The notes beneath the pieces were generated by a model. That model did not search any database. It worked only from the letters and a program-made list of their open reading frames with translations, and was not told where the DNA came from. From assembly GCF_012034245.1 (NCBI RefSeq), contig NZ_JAATEO010000044.1, positions 1 through 34,763 on the forward strand: 34,763 nt of DNA, given 5' to 3'. Positions 15,297-23,761 of this stretch are shown piece by piece (the stretch's first letter is position 1; each line of letters begins with the position of its first letter). This stretch comes from Micromonospora thermarum. Its GTDB lineage: Bacteria > Actinomycetota > Actinomycetes > Mycobacteriales > Micromonosporaceae. The position numbers and the translations under genes are program-made.

Positions 15297-15574
15297 CGAA
15301 TGACGGTGTGCTCCCAGGCTCACCTGTGCCAGAGGAAGCCACGCACCAGGGCGGGGCCGCCCCACCACTGGACTGCGCGTGCCGCGAGTGATCGGCTGGG
15401 CCGAGGAGGCGCCGTCGCGGAGAGGGCGCGGCAGTGGGCGCCTTGCCCACCGGCAATTGCGAGCGCTGTTACGAAGCGGCCTCTTGAAGATCGGGGATCT
15501 GGCAGCCAGGACCAGATAGGCGGATCGGACCCGCTCGGATCTCCGTGCCTTCTCAGCGGCCAGAACAGTTCGGT
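15297..15574. other. Intergenic region, no gene recognised
   Basis: Open frames here run into neighbouring genes and have no protein character. The only structure I see is the candidate promoter at its right end. Confidence 0.4.
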
Positions 15575-15602
15575 TTGTTGTTGCGATCGTCGGTTCTACC
15601 AT
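15575..15602 (+). promoter_or_regulatory. Candidate leaderless promoter of the GNAT gene
   Basis: TTGTTG (15575-15580) and TACCAT (15597-15602) are 16 bases apart, and only six bases separate the -10 from the ATG at 15609. Transcription would start at or next to the start codon. The absence of any ribosome site agrees with a leaderless message. Confidence 0.45.
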
Positions 15603-15608
15603 CGCCCG

Positions 15609-16079
15609 ATGGTTGACGTCTTGATCTCTTCCGTACGGCCGGTGGACGTAGGAGAGATCCTCACCCTCCAGCGCGCCGCGTACGTCACCGAGGCCCAGCT
15701 CTACAGCGATGCCTCGCTGCCCGCTCTGACTCAGACGTACGAAGAGCTGGCCGCCGAGCTCCGGTCCGATCCGGCGCTCAAGGCGACGATGGGGCAACGC
15801 ATTGTGGGCTCGGTCCGCGCTCGCCTCAAGGGATCGGTCCTGCATATCGGCCGCCTCATGGTTGCGCCGGATCTCCAGGGCCGCGGCATCGGCACTCGGC
15901 TGCTGACCGCTGTTGAGCGCGAGGCAGCCGGCGAGGTGGACCGCTACATGCTGTTCACCGGCCATCTGAGCCACGCCAACATCCGTCTGTACGAGCGGCG
16001 CGGCTACACCCCGATTCGTCGGGCGCAGTTGAATTCAGACATGGTACTGATCCACCTCGAAAAGCAGGCGGACAAGTAG
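15609..16079 (+). CDS. GNAT-family N-acetyltransferase
   Basis: A 156-residue GCN5-related acetyltransferase. The acetyl-CoA binding motif A is HIGRLMVAPDLQGRGIGTRLL at about 77-97, preceded by MGQRIVGSVRARLKGSVL. The C-terminal ANIRLYERRGYTPIRR is the typical motif B. The N-terminus (VRPVDVGEILTLQRAAYVTEAQLY) fits the amino-acid or small-amine acceptor group. The acceptor is unknown. No neighbour suggests a pathway. Confidence 0.88.
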   Translation: MVDVLISSVRPVDVGEILTLQRAAYVTEAQLYSDASLPALTQTYEELAAELRSDPALKATMGQRIVGSVRARLKGSVLHIGRLMVAPDLQGRGIGTRLLTAVEREAAGEVDRYMLFTGHLSHANIRLYERRGYTPIRRAQLNSDMVLIHLEKQADK

Positions 16080-16246
16080 CGACCGCAGACGGCGCCGGGC
16101 AGCCACGGCATCCGCTCATCGGCAAGGTCGCTCATGATGGCTGCCCAACGTCCGCTTGCCGGCCTTGGCCGGGACCAGCGCGCCGATGAGCGCGATTTAC
16201 GGGCGTGGGACTACCCCACCCCGGCTGAGTTGGGTCGCGCCGGGCA

Positions 16247-17026
16247 TCAGTCGTGGTGCGAGGGGTCCAGGGCTGCGACAGCAGTATCCGGCTCGTCGCG
16301 GTGCTCGTGGTCAGGCTCGGGTGCCCCGGCGATGGCCGTGAATGCCGGTACGGACACGTCGGCGACCAGATGGACGTGATCGGCGCCGAACGTCGACGGC
16401 TCCCGCAGCCCGAGCACCAGGCAGAAGTTCCGATTCCCGTACGTCTTCCGCAGCCCTCTCCAGTTGGCCATCAGATAGCGCGCGGCGCCGAGGTTGTCCA
16501 GCGCGGTCTGCCCGGCAAGGATGAACACGGGCGCCGCCGATGCAGACGGGCGCACCCGGGCGAGCAGCGCGAATTGCTCGGCGCCGGGACGGCGGCGAAA
16601 CGCGCGATCGCCAACCGAGAACGGCAGCAACGAGTCCGGCTCGGCTGGGGTGAACCGTACGCCGGGCAGCGCGATGCGCAGGTGGGCCGCGGTGCGGGGA
16701 TTCGCCGACGGGCCGCCGACGCAGTACTCGGTGACCCGGCCGGCCTCCCGGTGTCCATCCTCGCTGGTGACGAGGGCGGGTAGCCCACCCGACTCGCGGA
16801 TGGTCGTCGCCAGCTCCACCAGCGTGGCAACGTCGTTGCGGTGCACGCTCTGCGGGCGCTGCGACGAGAAATGCTTCGCCACGAAGAGCATCACCTGGGC
16901 ACCGGGACTGACACCGAAGAACGACCGTTTGCGCAGGATCCGCCGGTAGCGGACGATGTATTGGCTGGTCCAGCCGGCAGCGGCGGCAATGGCCGTGGCG
17001 AGAAGGTTGATCACCACATCACGCAC
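16247..17026 (-). CDS. Membrane-anchored protein of unknown family with GGP-N motif
   Basis: A 259-residue protein with an N-terminal membrane segment (3-22), a basic linker (RYRRILRKR) and a cytoplasmic domain. The domain opens with a beta strand (AQVMLFVAKHFS), then HRNDVATLVELATTIRESGG, a GGPSANPRTAAHL motif, FALLARVR, VFILAGQTALDNLGAARYLMANW and NFCLVLGL. The GGP..N..T motif and the AG..AL...AARYL helix look like conserved elements of an uncharacterised actinobacterial sensor-like domain. I cannot assign an activity, and the acidic/His tail (PDHEHRDEPD) may be disordered. The GTG start at 17026 has AAGGGACG upstream. It stands alone between convergent and non-coding DNA. Confidence 0.75.
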   Translation of the reverse strand: MRDVVINLLATAIAAAAGWTSQYIVRYRRILRKRSFFGVSPGAQVMLFVAKHFSSQRPQSVHRNDVATLVELATTIRESGGLPALVTSEDGHREAGRVTEYCVGGPSANPRTAAHLRIALPGVRFTPAEPDSLLPFSVGDRAFRRRPGAEQFALLARVRPSASAAPVFILAGQTALDNLGAARYLMANWRGLRKTYGNRNFCLVLGLREPSTFGADHVHLVADVSVPAFTAIAGAPEPDHEHRDEPDTAVAALDPSHHD

Positions 17027-17400
17027 GGGTCGTCCCTTCGGCGAGACTCAGCCTGGTTCTGATTGTCCACGAGGGGCAGAGCAAACCAGGTTGTGGGTGC
17101 GCGCTGGAACGCCCCGTCCACGGCCAGTGCTCTGACGATTGTAGCCAGGCCGGGTTCTCGGGCGTCTCACCGGTGCACGGTTCGCCAGCCGGCTCACCGC
17201 CGAGCTGCACGAGCGCGGCCACCGCTCATGCGCAAGGCGGTGGCCCAGCTCATGCGGCTGGCGGCATCGAGGGCCCACCGGCGCCGACGCGGCAAGCCTC
17301 GCCGCAGAGCCGTAGCGACTGCGACCGCCTCCCGGCCGGCCCGGCGGCGAGCCAGAGCATCCGTTGACGCGCCGGCGAGCGCGGACAGACAGTGTTTCTG
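17027..17400. other. Intergenic region, no intact gene recognised
   Basis: Frames here are Arg/Pro/Ala-rich shadows. The region must hold the promoter of the unknown membrane protein gene, but no -35/-10 pair is clear. Confidence 0.4.
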
Positions 17401-17594
17401 AATTCTCGTCAACTTGCCGAGGTCGAGCCGGTGATCAGTCTCGGCGGCGTCTTCCGGATCACCGACGGGCTGTAACGATCCTGCGCGCCGGTCACCTTGT
17501 CGAGGTTGCCGCGGCAGCCGTCATGCTGGCGGTGTCCACCACGCTCGCCGCGCTCGGGGCGGTCGGCTACCGACGACGCGACCTGCGCGGTTAA
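17401..17594 (+). pseudogene. Short remnants, the last resembling an ABC permease end
   Basis: Two short coding-like tails follow one another. RQLAEVEPVISLGGVFRITDG ends in a TAA at 17473-17475. Then LRAGHLVEVAAAAVMLAVST and TLAALGAVGYRRRDLRG end at a TAA at 17592-17594. The second has a last hydrophobic helix followed by YRRRDL, the usual C-terminus of ABC-2 permeases. Neither has a start or body, so they look like leftovers of deleted genes. The calls rest on short matches. Confidence 0.35.
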
Positions 17595-17657
17595 GGCTTG
17601 TGAGCGGTAGCGCGGCAACCGGCCGCCGGCGAGGCGAACGGTGGCCGCCGGAGGCCC

Positions 17658-17975
17658 TCAGAAGACATCCTCATACCCCTGCCGCCAGCGTTCGGCGTTG
17701 TAGACAGCACCCTCACGAAAGAGCCAGACGAACAAACCGCCCGCGCCGCAGATCGCGCCCCCAACCAGCGGCACCCAGTCCCGTTCGACGACCGCCGACA
17801 CCGCGAACAGCACCGTGAACACTGCCGCGGCCAGCAGGCTCGGTTCCGGCCGCCGCAGCCAGTAACCGAGCCAGCCGCCACGCCCCCGCAGCCCACGCGG
17901 CGGCGTCGCGACGACCTTGACCAGCGGCACACGTGCCGAGCCCCGCCGCCGTCGCCGCTGCCGCCTACCCGCCAC
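17658..17975 (-). CDS. Small hypothetical membrane protein
   Basis: A 105-residue protein with a very basic N-terminus (AGRRQRRRRRGSARVP) and two hydrophobic segments (about 48-63 LLAAAVFTVLFAVSAV, and 68-86 VPLVGGAICGAGGLFVWLF), ending YNAERWRQGYEDVF. Codon use is natural. I do not recognise the family. GTG 17975 is the probable start. It lies 62 bases downstream of a same-strand partial gene, so the two may be cotranscribed. Confidence 0.6.
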   Translation of the reverse strand: MAGRRQRRRRRGSARVPLVKVVATPPRGLRGRGGWLGYWLRRPEPSLLAAAVFTVLFAVSAVVERDWVPLVGGAICGAGGLFVWLFREGAVYNAERWRQGYEDVF

Positions 17976-18037
17976 CGGTTGACCATACGCGATCGTGGAT
18001 GCAGGTCACGCCGCCGCAAACGCTCAGCAGGTGCAGC

Positions 18038-18286
18038 TCAGGGCAGGTACAGGCTGGCCGCACATCGATGAGGGCCGTGAACCGGGCGCACGCGAATATC
18101 CGCGGCCGCGGCGAACGGGCAATCGCCACCGTCCAGGCCGATGCGCCATACCTCGACCGCCTCGGCCGACCACGCCTCCGGCCAGTCGTAGTCCTCGTCT
18201 TCCTCGGCCGCGACCTGCCCCTCGACATCCTGGACGTAAAACTGGGCATGATCGGCGAAAACGACAGCACGGCGTACCTGATTCAC
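18038..18286 (-). pseudogene. Short gene or broken form of a conserved unknown
   Basis: The 82-codon frame opens VRRAVVFADHAQFYVQDVEGQ, like the start of an actinobacterial conserved protein (FxDxxQFYvqD...W..eAv...rigv) that is normally about twice as long. Here the frame stops after RCAASLYLP. Shifting one base near 18040 continues ELHLLSVCGGVTCIHDRVW, suggesting a frameshift rather than a short native gene. Function is unknown for the family as far as I can tell. Confidence 0.4.
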
Positions 18287-18596
18287 CGCCGAAGCCTATT
18301 CGGACGAGGCACGCTGTTGCCCACCGCACCACCGGGATCGTGCGGCCATCCTCGTTCTGCGCCCTGTCGGAGCCAAGCGCAGCGCAGGATGAAAATGGCT
18401 CAATGGATGCTGGCCAACGGGCCGCAGAGCGGGCGGTGTGTCTCCATGACGAAGGAGCACACAACGAAGACCGAGGTCCCCTCGGTGTAGTGGCTGGCCA
18501 ATGTTCTTGCCCTGACGAACAGGGCTTATTGGGACTACTTCGGCCAGCGTGGGCGAGACTGATCCGGTCTTTCATCTGGTACAGACGCATCTGCTG
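18287..18596. other. Intergenic region, no gene recognised
   Basis: This lies between the ktrA stop and the start of the short unknown gene, both on the minus strand. Frames are short and shadow-like. I see no clear terminator for the potassium uptake operon. Confidence 0.4.
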
Positions 18597-19262
18597 TCAG
18601 CTGAGGTTGGCGAAGGCTTCGACCTGCTGCGTTTTGCCGGCCACGATGAGGATGTCACCTGGGTAGATCGTGGTGTTGGCGGTGGCGTAGGTGAAGTCCT
18701 CTCCGGGGCGTTTGATGGACACGACGGTGATGCCGTGTCTCGTGCGCACCGCTGCGTCGGCGAGGGTCCGGTCGACGACCTCCTGCGGGGCGCGGGTCTT
18801 GACCAGGGCGTAGTCGCCTTCGAACTCGATGAAGTTGAGAATGCGTCCGGTGACCAGGTGGGCGACACGTTCGCCCATCTCGTGCTCGGGCAGAACCACG
18901 TGGTGAGCGCCGACCCGTTCGAGGATCCGGGCGTGCTGACGGTTCACCGCTTTGGCCCAGATGTTCGCCACCCCCAGGTCAGCTAGCAGTGCCGTGGTCA
19001 GGATGCCGGCTTCCAGATCGGTGCCGATCCCGACGACAGCGTGGACCAGGTCGTGGACGCCGAGCTGACGCAGCGCGACCTCGTCGGTGGTGTTGGCTAC
19101 CGCGCTGTGGGTGAGCTGATCGGCGTAGGTCTGCACCACCTGGGCGCTGGAATCGACGCCGATGACCTCCCAGCCTTGGCGCATCAGTTCCAGGGCCAGA
19201 GAGCCACCAAAGCGGCCGAGGCCGAGCACGGCGATGCGGTTGGTGTCCGATTTTCTAGCCAA
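18597..19262 (-). CDS. ktrA: KtrA/TrkA-type potassium channel regulatory subunit
   Basis: A 221-residue cytoplasmic RCK protein. The RCK_N Rossmann domain begins IAVLGLGRFGGSLALEL (GxGxxG, about 10-26) with Asp37 in VIGVDSS. The RCK_C domain occupies about 135-221 (DRTLADAAVRTRHGITVVSIKRPG, then IYPGDILIVAG). Such subunits form octameric rings that gate the KtrB channel in response to nucleotides and, in many bacteria, cyclic-di-AMP. The start is TTG at 19262, with GGAGGAGCG about 8 bases upstream, and overlaps the end of ktrB by 8 bases, so the two are translationally coupled. Confidence 0.88.
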   Translation of the reverse strand: MARKSDTNRIAVLGLGRFGGSLALELMRQGWEVIGVDSSAQVVQTYADQLTHSAVANTTDEVALRQLGVHDLVHAVVGIGTDLEAGILTTALLADLGVANIWAKAVNRQHARILERVGAHHVVLPEHEMGERVAHLVTGRILNFIEFEGDYALVKTRAPQEVVDRTLADAAVRTRHGITVVSIKRPGEDFTYATANTTIYPGDILIVAGKTQQVEAFANLS

Positions 19263-20826
19263 CGATGGGTCGCTCCTCCGGTAGTTCGTAACGCCGGGTC
19301 CGCTCGCGGAGCGCGAGGGCCACGGCGGCGGTGATGGGGCCGAGCCGGCCGATGAACATCAGCAGGATCAGGATGGCATGCCCGGCGGTGCCGACCTGGG
19401 CGGTGATGCCGGTGGACAGGCCGACGGTGGCGAACGCGGAGGTCGCTTCGAACAGCACCTGATCCAACGAGAACGGCGTCAGCGCCATCAGCGCCAACGT
19501 CGACGTCGCCACAAGGGCGACGCTGAGCAACGCGATGGTCAGCGCCTGCCGCTGCACCCCCGTCGGCAGGCGTCGGCCGAGCGCGTGCACGCTCGGTTCG
19601 CCGCGGATCTCGGCCAGAATAACGAAACCGAGCAACGCGAACGTGGTGACCTTGATGCCGCCGGCCGTGCCGGCGCTGCCACCGCCGATGAACATCAGCG
19701 CGTCGTTGACCAACAGGGTCACGTCGTTCATCTCAGCTACGTCGAGGCTGTTGAAGCCGGCCGTACGGGGCATGACCGCGTGCGTGAATCCAGCCAGCAG
19801 CTTGCCGCCCCACCCCAGCGGGCCAAGGGTCCCCGGGTTGGTCCACTCCGCGGCGCTGACTCCTAACCATCCCCCGAGCAGCAGGGCGGCGGATACCCCA
19901 AGAGTGATCTTCGTATGCACTGACCACCGTTTCGGGGCGCGCCATGCGCGGCGGAGTTCGAACAGCACGGGAAAGCCGAGACCACCGATGATCACCGCAG
20001 CCACGATCGGCAGACAGATCAGCGGATCGTCGACAAAACCGATCAAGCTGTCGGCGTACAGGCTGAACCCGGCGTTGTTGAACGCCGACACGGCGTGGAA
20101 CAGCCCGAGATACGCCGCCCGGCCCCAGCTGTGGCCGTAGCCTTCGGCGAACCGCCAGGACAGCAGCACCGCCACGACCGCCTCGACAAGCAGGCTGATC
20201 CGCACGACGCCGAACACCACGCGTCGCAGGTCACCGACTCCGAGAGCCTTCGTCTCAGCCTGCGTGCCCAACTGCAATCGCACTCGCAGCCGCCGTGCGA
20301 TGAGCAGGCCGAGCAGCGACGCCGACGTCATGATCCCGAAGCCACCGACCTGGATCAGCCCGAGGATCACCACCTCACCGAACGGCGACCAGAAGGTGCC
20401 GGTATCGACGATGACCAGGCCGGTCACGCACACCGCCGACGTCGCCGTGAACACCGCCGTGATCAGGCCGGCGCCACCCCCCGACTCGGTGGCGAGCGGC
20501 AACGACAGCAATCCCGACCCGGCCACCACTGCCGTCGCGAACCCCAACACGACCAGCCGGGCCGGATGCCGCGAGGCTTTCGATACGTAGCCCGTCACCG
20601 CCACGGGCAACCGCCAATCCCGCACCCGATGCCGCGCCGCTCGCACGACCCCCGCCAGTGCGCCCGGCAGCCGCCCGACAACCACTCGCCGGCGCGACTC
20701 TCCATCGGCAGGCGACGGTTGGTCCACCGGCGTCCATGCCAGGAGCGCGGCGCCGAGGCCGGCCGCCAGGAAGAGCACCAGCACCGCGACCAACCCGAGC
20801 AGCAGGTGCCCCCAGACCGAATCCAT
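19255..20826 (-). CDS. ktrB: KtrB/TrkH-type potassium uptake channel subunit
   Basis: A 523-residue membrane channel of the Trk/Ktr/HKT superfamily. The four pore-loop glycine motifs are TSAVCVTGLVIV, SAFNNAGFSLY, MPRTAGFNSLD and SAFATVGLSTGIT. Together with the RCK subunit encoded immediately downstream it forms a sodium- or proton-linked potassium uptake system for osmotic and pH homeostasis. The open frame extends about 350 codons further upstream but turns into low-complexity Ser/Pro/Thr shadow of the PucR gene. The true start is ATG 20826 (GGTGGA 10 bases upstream) or ATG 20844. No riboswitch-like fold was evident upstream. Confidence 0.88.
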   Translation of the reverse strand: MDSVWGHLLLGLVAVLVLFLAAGLGAALLAWTPVDQPSPADGESRRRVVVGRLPGALAGVVRAARHRVRDWRLPVAVTGYVSKASRHPARLVVLGFATAVVAGSGLLSLPLATESGGGAGLITAVFTATSAVCVTGLVIVDTGTFWSPFGEVVILGLIQVGGFGIMTSASLLGLLIARRLRVRLQLGTQAETKALGVGDLRRVVFGVVRISLLVEAVVAVLLSWRFAEGYGHSWGRAAYLGLFHAVSAFNNAGFSLYADSLIGFVDDPLICLPIVAAVIIGGLGFPVLFELRRAWRAPKRWSVHTKITLGVSAALLLGGWLGVSAAEWTNPGTLGPLGWGGKLLAGFTHAVMPRTAGFNSLDVAEMNDVTLLVNDALMFIGGGSAGTAGGIKVTTFALLGFVILAEIRGEPSVHALGRRLPTGVQRQALTIALLSVALVATSTLALMALTPFSLDQVLFEATSAFATVGLSTGITAQVGTAGHAILILLMFIGRLGPITAAVALALRERTRRYELPEERPIVG

Positions 20827-20959
20827 GCCGACATGATCCACCATCGGCGGCTGAGCGACGCGACCCTCCCCAGACACGACCAGTGGCTGCAATTGATCAG
20901 ACTTGGCCCAGCCGGCCGTAAGACGGCTGCGGACGGCACCGTGTGGTGGAGTTGGTCCG

Positions 20960-22030
20960 CTAGGGGGAAGGCTCGTTGTCGGGCCAGCCCAGGAGGCGGG
21001 CGCCGAGTACGGCGGTGTGCAGGGTGAATCTTTGGGTGGGTTCGTTCGGATGGTAACCGGTGAGTGTGTGGATGCGGTCGAGGCGGTAGGTGACCGCGCG
21101 TACGGATAGGTGCATCTGGCGGGCTGTCGCCGTGTGGTTGCCCTGGTTCTCGAACAGAACTGCGAGCGTGTCGAGGTAGGGCTGGGCTCCTCCGCGTGCC
21201 TGCTGTAGCGGACCGAGGACAGTGGTGACCAGGTCGGTGATGGCGTCGCGGTCACGCAGGAGTACGGGGAAGACGAGCAGGTCGGCGGCGTTGAGGACTG
21301 GGGTGGTGAAGCCGAGTTTGCCGGCCAGGTCGAGGGTGTTGCGGGCTTCCTGCAGTGAGGTGGCGATGCCGTTGATTCCTGAGTGTTGGCGACCGACGCC
21401 GATCTGCCAGCTGCCTGCACCGAGTTGGGCGAGCAGGTGGTGGGCAAGTTCGGCGGGCAGTCCGCGCAGGCCGCCGGTGCTGATGCAGACGAGTTGCCCG
21501 TCGCGCAGGGTGGTGAGGGTATTGCCTGATCCGTAGCGGGACGCGAGGGCGGCGTCGATGTCTCGGACGACGGCGTCGGTGAGTGCTGGGCTGGCGGCGA
21601 TGGTGACGATGTGGCGTCCGGACAGACGGATGCCGTAGCGGTGGGCGCGTTCGGCGAGGTGTCCGGGATCGGCTCGTCCGGTGAGTAGGTCGTTGACGAA
21701 TTCTGTGCGCTGGTCGTCGTTGTCGGCCAGCTGGCGGTAGACGTGGTCGTGGAATCCCGCGATGGCGGCGTTGAGGATGTCGGTTGTCGCGTCGAGCAGG
21801 TCTGCTGCGCGGGAATGCACGGCCGCGGATGTCTCGTCGCGCGGCGGTGTGTTGTTGGTCCACGTTCTGCTGGCGGCGCCAAGCATGGCGGCCACCAGGT
21901 CGTCGATGCTGTGGCCGCTGTTGGCTGCCTGGCGTCCGAGGGCGGCGGCGGGGTGGCAGCGGTGCGTCCCGGGTGGGAGTTGCAGCAGGGTCTGGCATTG
22001 CTCGGTAAGTGGTTGCGGGTCAGGACTCAT
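20960..22030 (-). CDS. PucR/CdaR-type transcriptional regulator
   Basis: A 356-residue regulator with a C-terminal PucR HTH (YLDTLAVLFENQGNHTATAR, then QMHLSVRAVTYRLDRIHTLTG at about 290-330). A central GGDEF-like/CdaR activator region is visible (GRHIVTIAASP, RYGSGNTLTTLRDGQLVCIS, IGVGRQHSGINGIATSLQEA). Family members respond to metabolites such as purine breakdown products or sugar acids. It follows the ABC permease by 26 bases on the same strand and is probably the last gene of that operon. The start ATG 22030 has AAGGAAG upstream. A longer frame continues but overlaps the permease as shadow. Confidence 0.85.
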   Translation of the reverse strand: MSPDPQPLTEQCQTLLQLPPGTHRCHPAAALGRQAANSGHSIDDLVAAMLGAASRTWTNNTPPRDETSAAVHSRAADLLDATTDILNAAIAGFHDHVYRQLADNDDQRTEFVNDLLTGRADPGHLAERAHRYGIRLSGRHIVTIAASPALTDAVVRDIDAALASRYGSGNTLTTLRDGQLVCISTGGLRGLPAELAHHLLAQLGAGSWQIGVGRQHSGINGIATSLQEARNTLDLAGKLGFTTPVLNAADLLVFPVLLRDRDAITDLVTTVLGPLQQARGGAQPYLDTLAVLFENQGNHTATARQMHLSVRAVTYRLDRIHTLTGYHPNEPTQRFTLHTAVLGARLLGWPDNEPSP

Positions 22031-22056
22031 CGCGTCTTCCTTGCCACCTGTGGCTG

Positions 22057-22845
22057 CTAGACGCCGACGTCGCGGCGGTCGAACAGGATCACTCCGGCGA
22101 CCGTGGTGGCGATACCGATTGCGGCCAGCAGGAGCAGGGGTCCAGGATGCCAGCCGGTGTGCAGGGGGTCGGTGCCGATGAAGTAGTAGAACGGTGAGAG
22201 CCACTTCAGCCAGTTCGCGCCGTCGCTGAGGTTCGACAGTGCGTTGGCCATGTAGGTGGCCACACCGAGGACGCCGATGACGGCCAGGACCGTGCCCCGT
22301 TTGCCGGTGACAGCACCGGCAAGGAAGGCGATGCCGGTGAAGCACCACGCCAGTAGCGCCAGGCCGACACAGGCAGCGGCGACGTTGCCCATGGGGACGT
22401 CCATGCCGATCACCGGGACGAGGATGCTGAGCAGGATCCACGGCGTGACGGCGACGAGGGTGATGCCGGCGGCTGCGGCAACGAGCCGCTGGATCGCGAA
22501 CGCTGTGCGTGACAGTGGATTGGCCAGCAGGAGTTCCATGCCGCCGTCCTCCTCGGGCCGGGCGATAGTGCGGGCGGCGAGGGTGGCGGCGCACATGAGC
22601 ACCAGCAGCGGGCCGATGAGGGAGAAGACCGTGGCCTGCAGGTAGCCGGCTGGGGAGAGCATGTCGGCGATGCCGAGGAAGTCGAGCATTCCTTGGGGTA
22701 GCGCGTTCTGCTTGAGTTCGGCGGCCCCCTGGAACTGGCTGTAGAAGCCGGTGTAGACGGCGGTGAACAGGCCGACACCGACGGTCCAGCCGATGACGGC
22801 GCGGCGGTCATCGCGCCAGGTCTTACGCACCAGCGGCGGCAGCAT
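22057..22845 (-). CDS. ABC-2 type exporter permease
   Basis: A 262-residue permease with six hydrophobic segments, ending in the typical short FDRRDVGV tail. Recognisable parts are the N-terminal amphipathic start (LVRKTWRDDRRAVIGWTVGVG), ARTIARPEEDGGMELLLANPLSR, the coupling region after helix 2 found in this group, and a WLKWLSPFYYFIGTDPL segment before the last helix. Its ATG overlaps the end of the ATPase gene by 23 bases, so the two form one exporter. The cargo is unknown; relatives export antibiotics, lipids or peptides. Confidence 0.88.
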   Translation of the reverse strand: MLPPLVRKTWRDDRRAVIGWTVGVGLFTAVYTGFYSQFQGAAELKQNALPQGMLDFLGIADMLSPAGYLQATVFSLIGPLLVLMCAATLAARTIARPEEDGGMELLLANPLSRTAFAIQRLVAAAAGITLVAVTPWILLSILVPVIGMDVPMGNVAAACVGLALLAWCFTGIAFLAGAVTGKRGTVLAVIGVLGVATYMANALSNLSDGANWLKWLSPFYYFIGTDPLHTGWHPGPLLLLAAIGIATTVAGVILFDRRDVGV

Positions 22846-23761
22846 CGCTCGTACCTTCTCCCGTGTAGTAGTAGGACAGGAACGTCTCTTCCAGATCCGG
22901 TTCGGCCGACAGCAGGTCGATGACCTCGTGTCGGGCGGCGGCCTTGATCAGCGGGTCGAGGCGGCCGTCGACGGTGCAACGCAGCACCGGTCCGGTGACC
23001 TGCACCTGGGTGACGCCCGGTAGGCCGGTGAACTCCACCGCCTGCACCGGGTCACCGAAGTGGATCTCGACGCGCCGGACCGCCCGCCGGCCGAGGGACT
23101 CGACCTTCTCCACGGCGGCCAGCTGGCCGCTTCGGACGATGGCCACCCGGTCGGCGGTGGACTGGACCTCCGCGAGAACGTGCGAGGACATGAACACGGT
23201 CTGGCCGTGGTCACGGGCGTCGCGGACCATCGCCAGGAACTCCTGCTGCATCAGCGGGTCCAGGCCACTGGTCGGCTCGTCGAGGATCAGCAGCGCCGGT
23301 TGGTGCATGAACGCCTGCACCAATCCGACTTTCTGCTTGTTGCCCTTCGACATCGCCCTCACCGGCCGGGACAGATCGAGGTCGAGGCGCTCGGCCAAGC
23401 TGGTGACGGCGGTCCACGGCACGCCGCCGCGGGCGTCGCCGAAGAATCGCAGCAGCTCCTTGGCGGTCTCCCGGCCGGGGAAGGCGAGTTCCCCGGGCAG
23501 GTAGCCGACCTGCCGGTGCAGGATGGCCTTGTCCTTGCGCGGGTCCATGCCAAGGATGCGCGCGAGGCCGCGGGTGGGACGCAGGAAGTCCAGCAGCAGG
23601 CGGATGGTGGTGGTCTTCCCGGCGCCGTTGGGACCCAGGAAGCCCATCACCTCGCCCGTGCGAACTTCGAGGGTGAGGTCTTCAATGCCGCGCCGGGTGC
23701 CGTAAAACTTGGTCAAGCCCTCGGCCAGCACCGCGATATCGCTGGTCATGCCGTACAGCAT
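22823..23761 (-). CDS. ABC exporter ATP-binding protein
   Basis: A 312-residue ATPase. Walker A is GPNGAGKTT at about 44-52, the Q-loop is VGYLPGEL, and the signature is MSKGNKQKVGL (a variant of LSGGQ, common in this exporter subgroup). Walker B plus D-loop is ALLILDEPTSGLDP, and the H-loop is MSSHVLAE. A C-terminal extension of about 90 residues follows. Start ATG 23761 is preceded by AGGGGG 8 bases upstream; the next Met at residue 5 has none. It is the first gene of an ATPase-permease-PucR operon. Confidence 0.9.
   Translation of the reverse strand: MLYGMTSDIAVLAEGLTKFYGTRRGIEDLTLEVRTGEVMGFLGPNGAGKTTTIRLLLDFLRPTRGLARILGMDPRKDKAILHRQVGYLPGELAFPGRETAKELLRFFGDARGGVPWTAVTSLAERLDLDLSRPVRAMSKGNKQKVGLVQAFMHQPALLILDEPTSGLDPLMQQEFLAMVRDARDHGQTVFMSSHVLAEVQSTADRVAIVRSGQLAAVEKVESLGRRAVRRVEIHFGDPVQAVEFTGLPGVTQVQVTGPVLRCTVDGRLDPLIKAAARHEVIDLLSAEPDLEETFLSYYYTGEGTSDAAAAGA

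Noticed and set aside
13591..15456. A 621-codon minus-strand frame joining the reductase start to sequence opposite the LysR gene.
   Set aside because: Only the part from 14331 downward has family motifs. The rest is antisense of a well-defined LysR gene.
14604..15974. A 456-codon minus-strand frame opposite LysR and GNAT.
   Set aside because: No domain, no ribosome site, and it is antisense to two clear genes.
20827..20959. Checked for a cyclic-di-AMP (ydaO-type) riboswitch before ktrB.
   Set aside because: The leader is short and I see no conserved core or matching helices.
20827..21882. The ktrB frame stays open for about 350 codons upstream and could suggest a much larger fusion protein.
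   Set aside because: The extension is Ser/Pro/Thr/Arg low complexity, antiparallel in content to nothing known, and overlaps the clear PucR gene in another frame of the same strand. The channel family starts near 20826.
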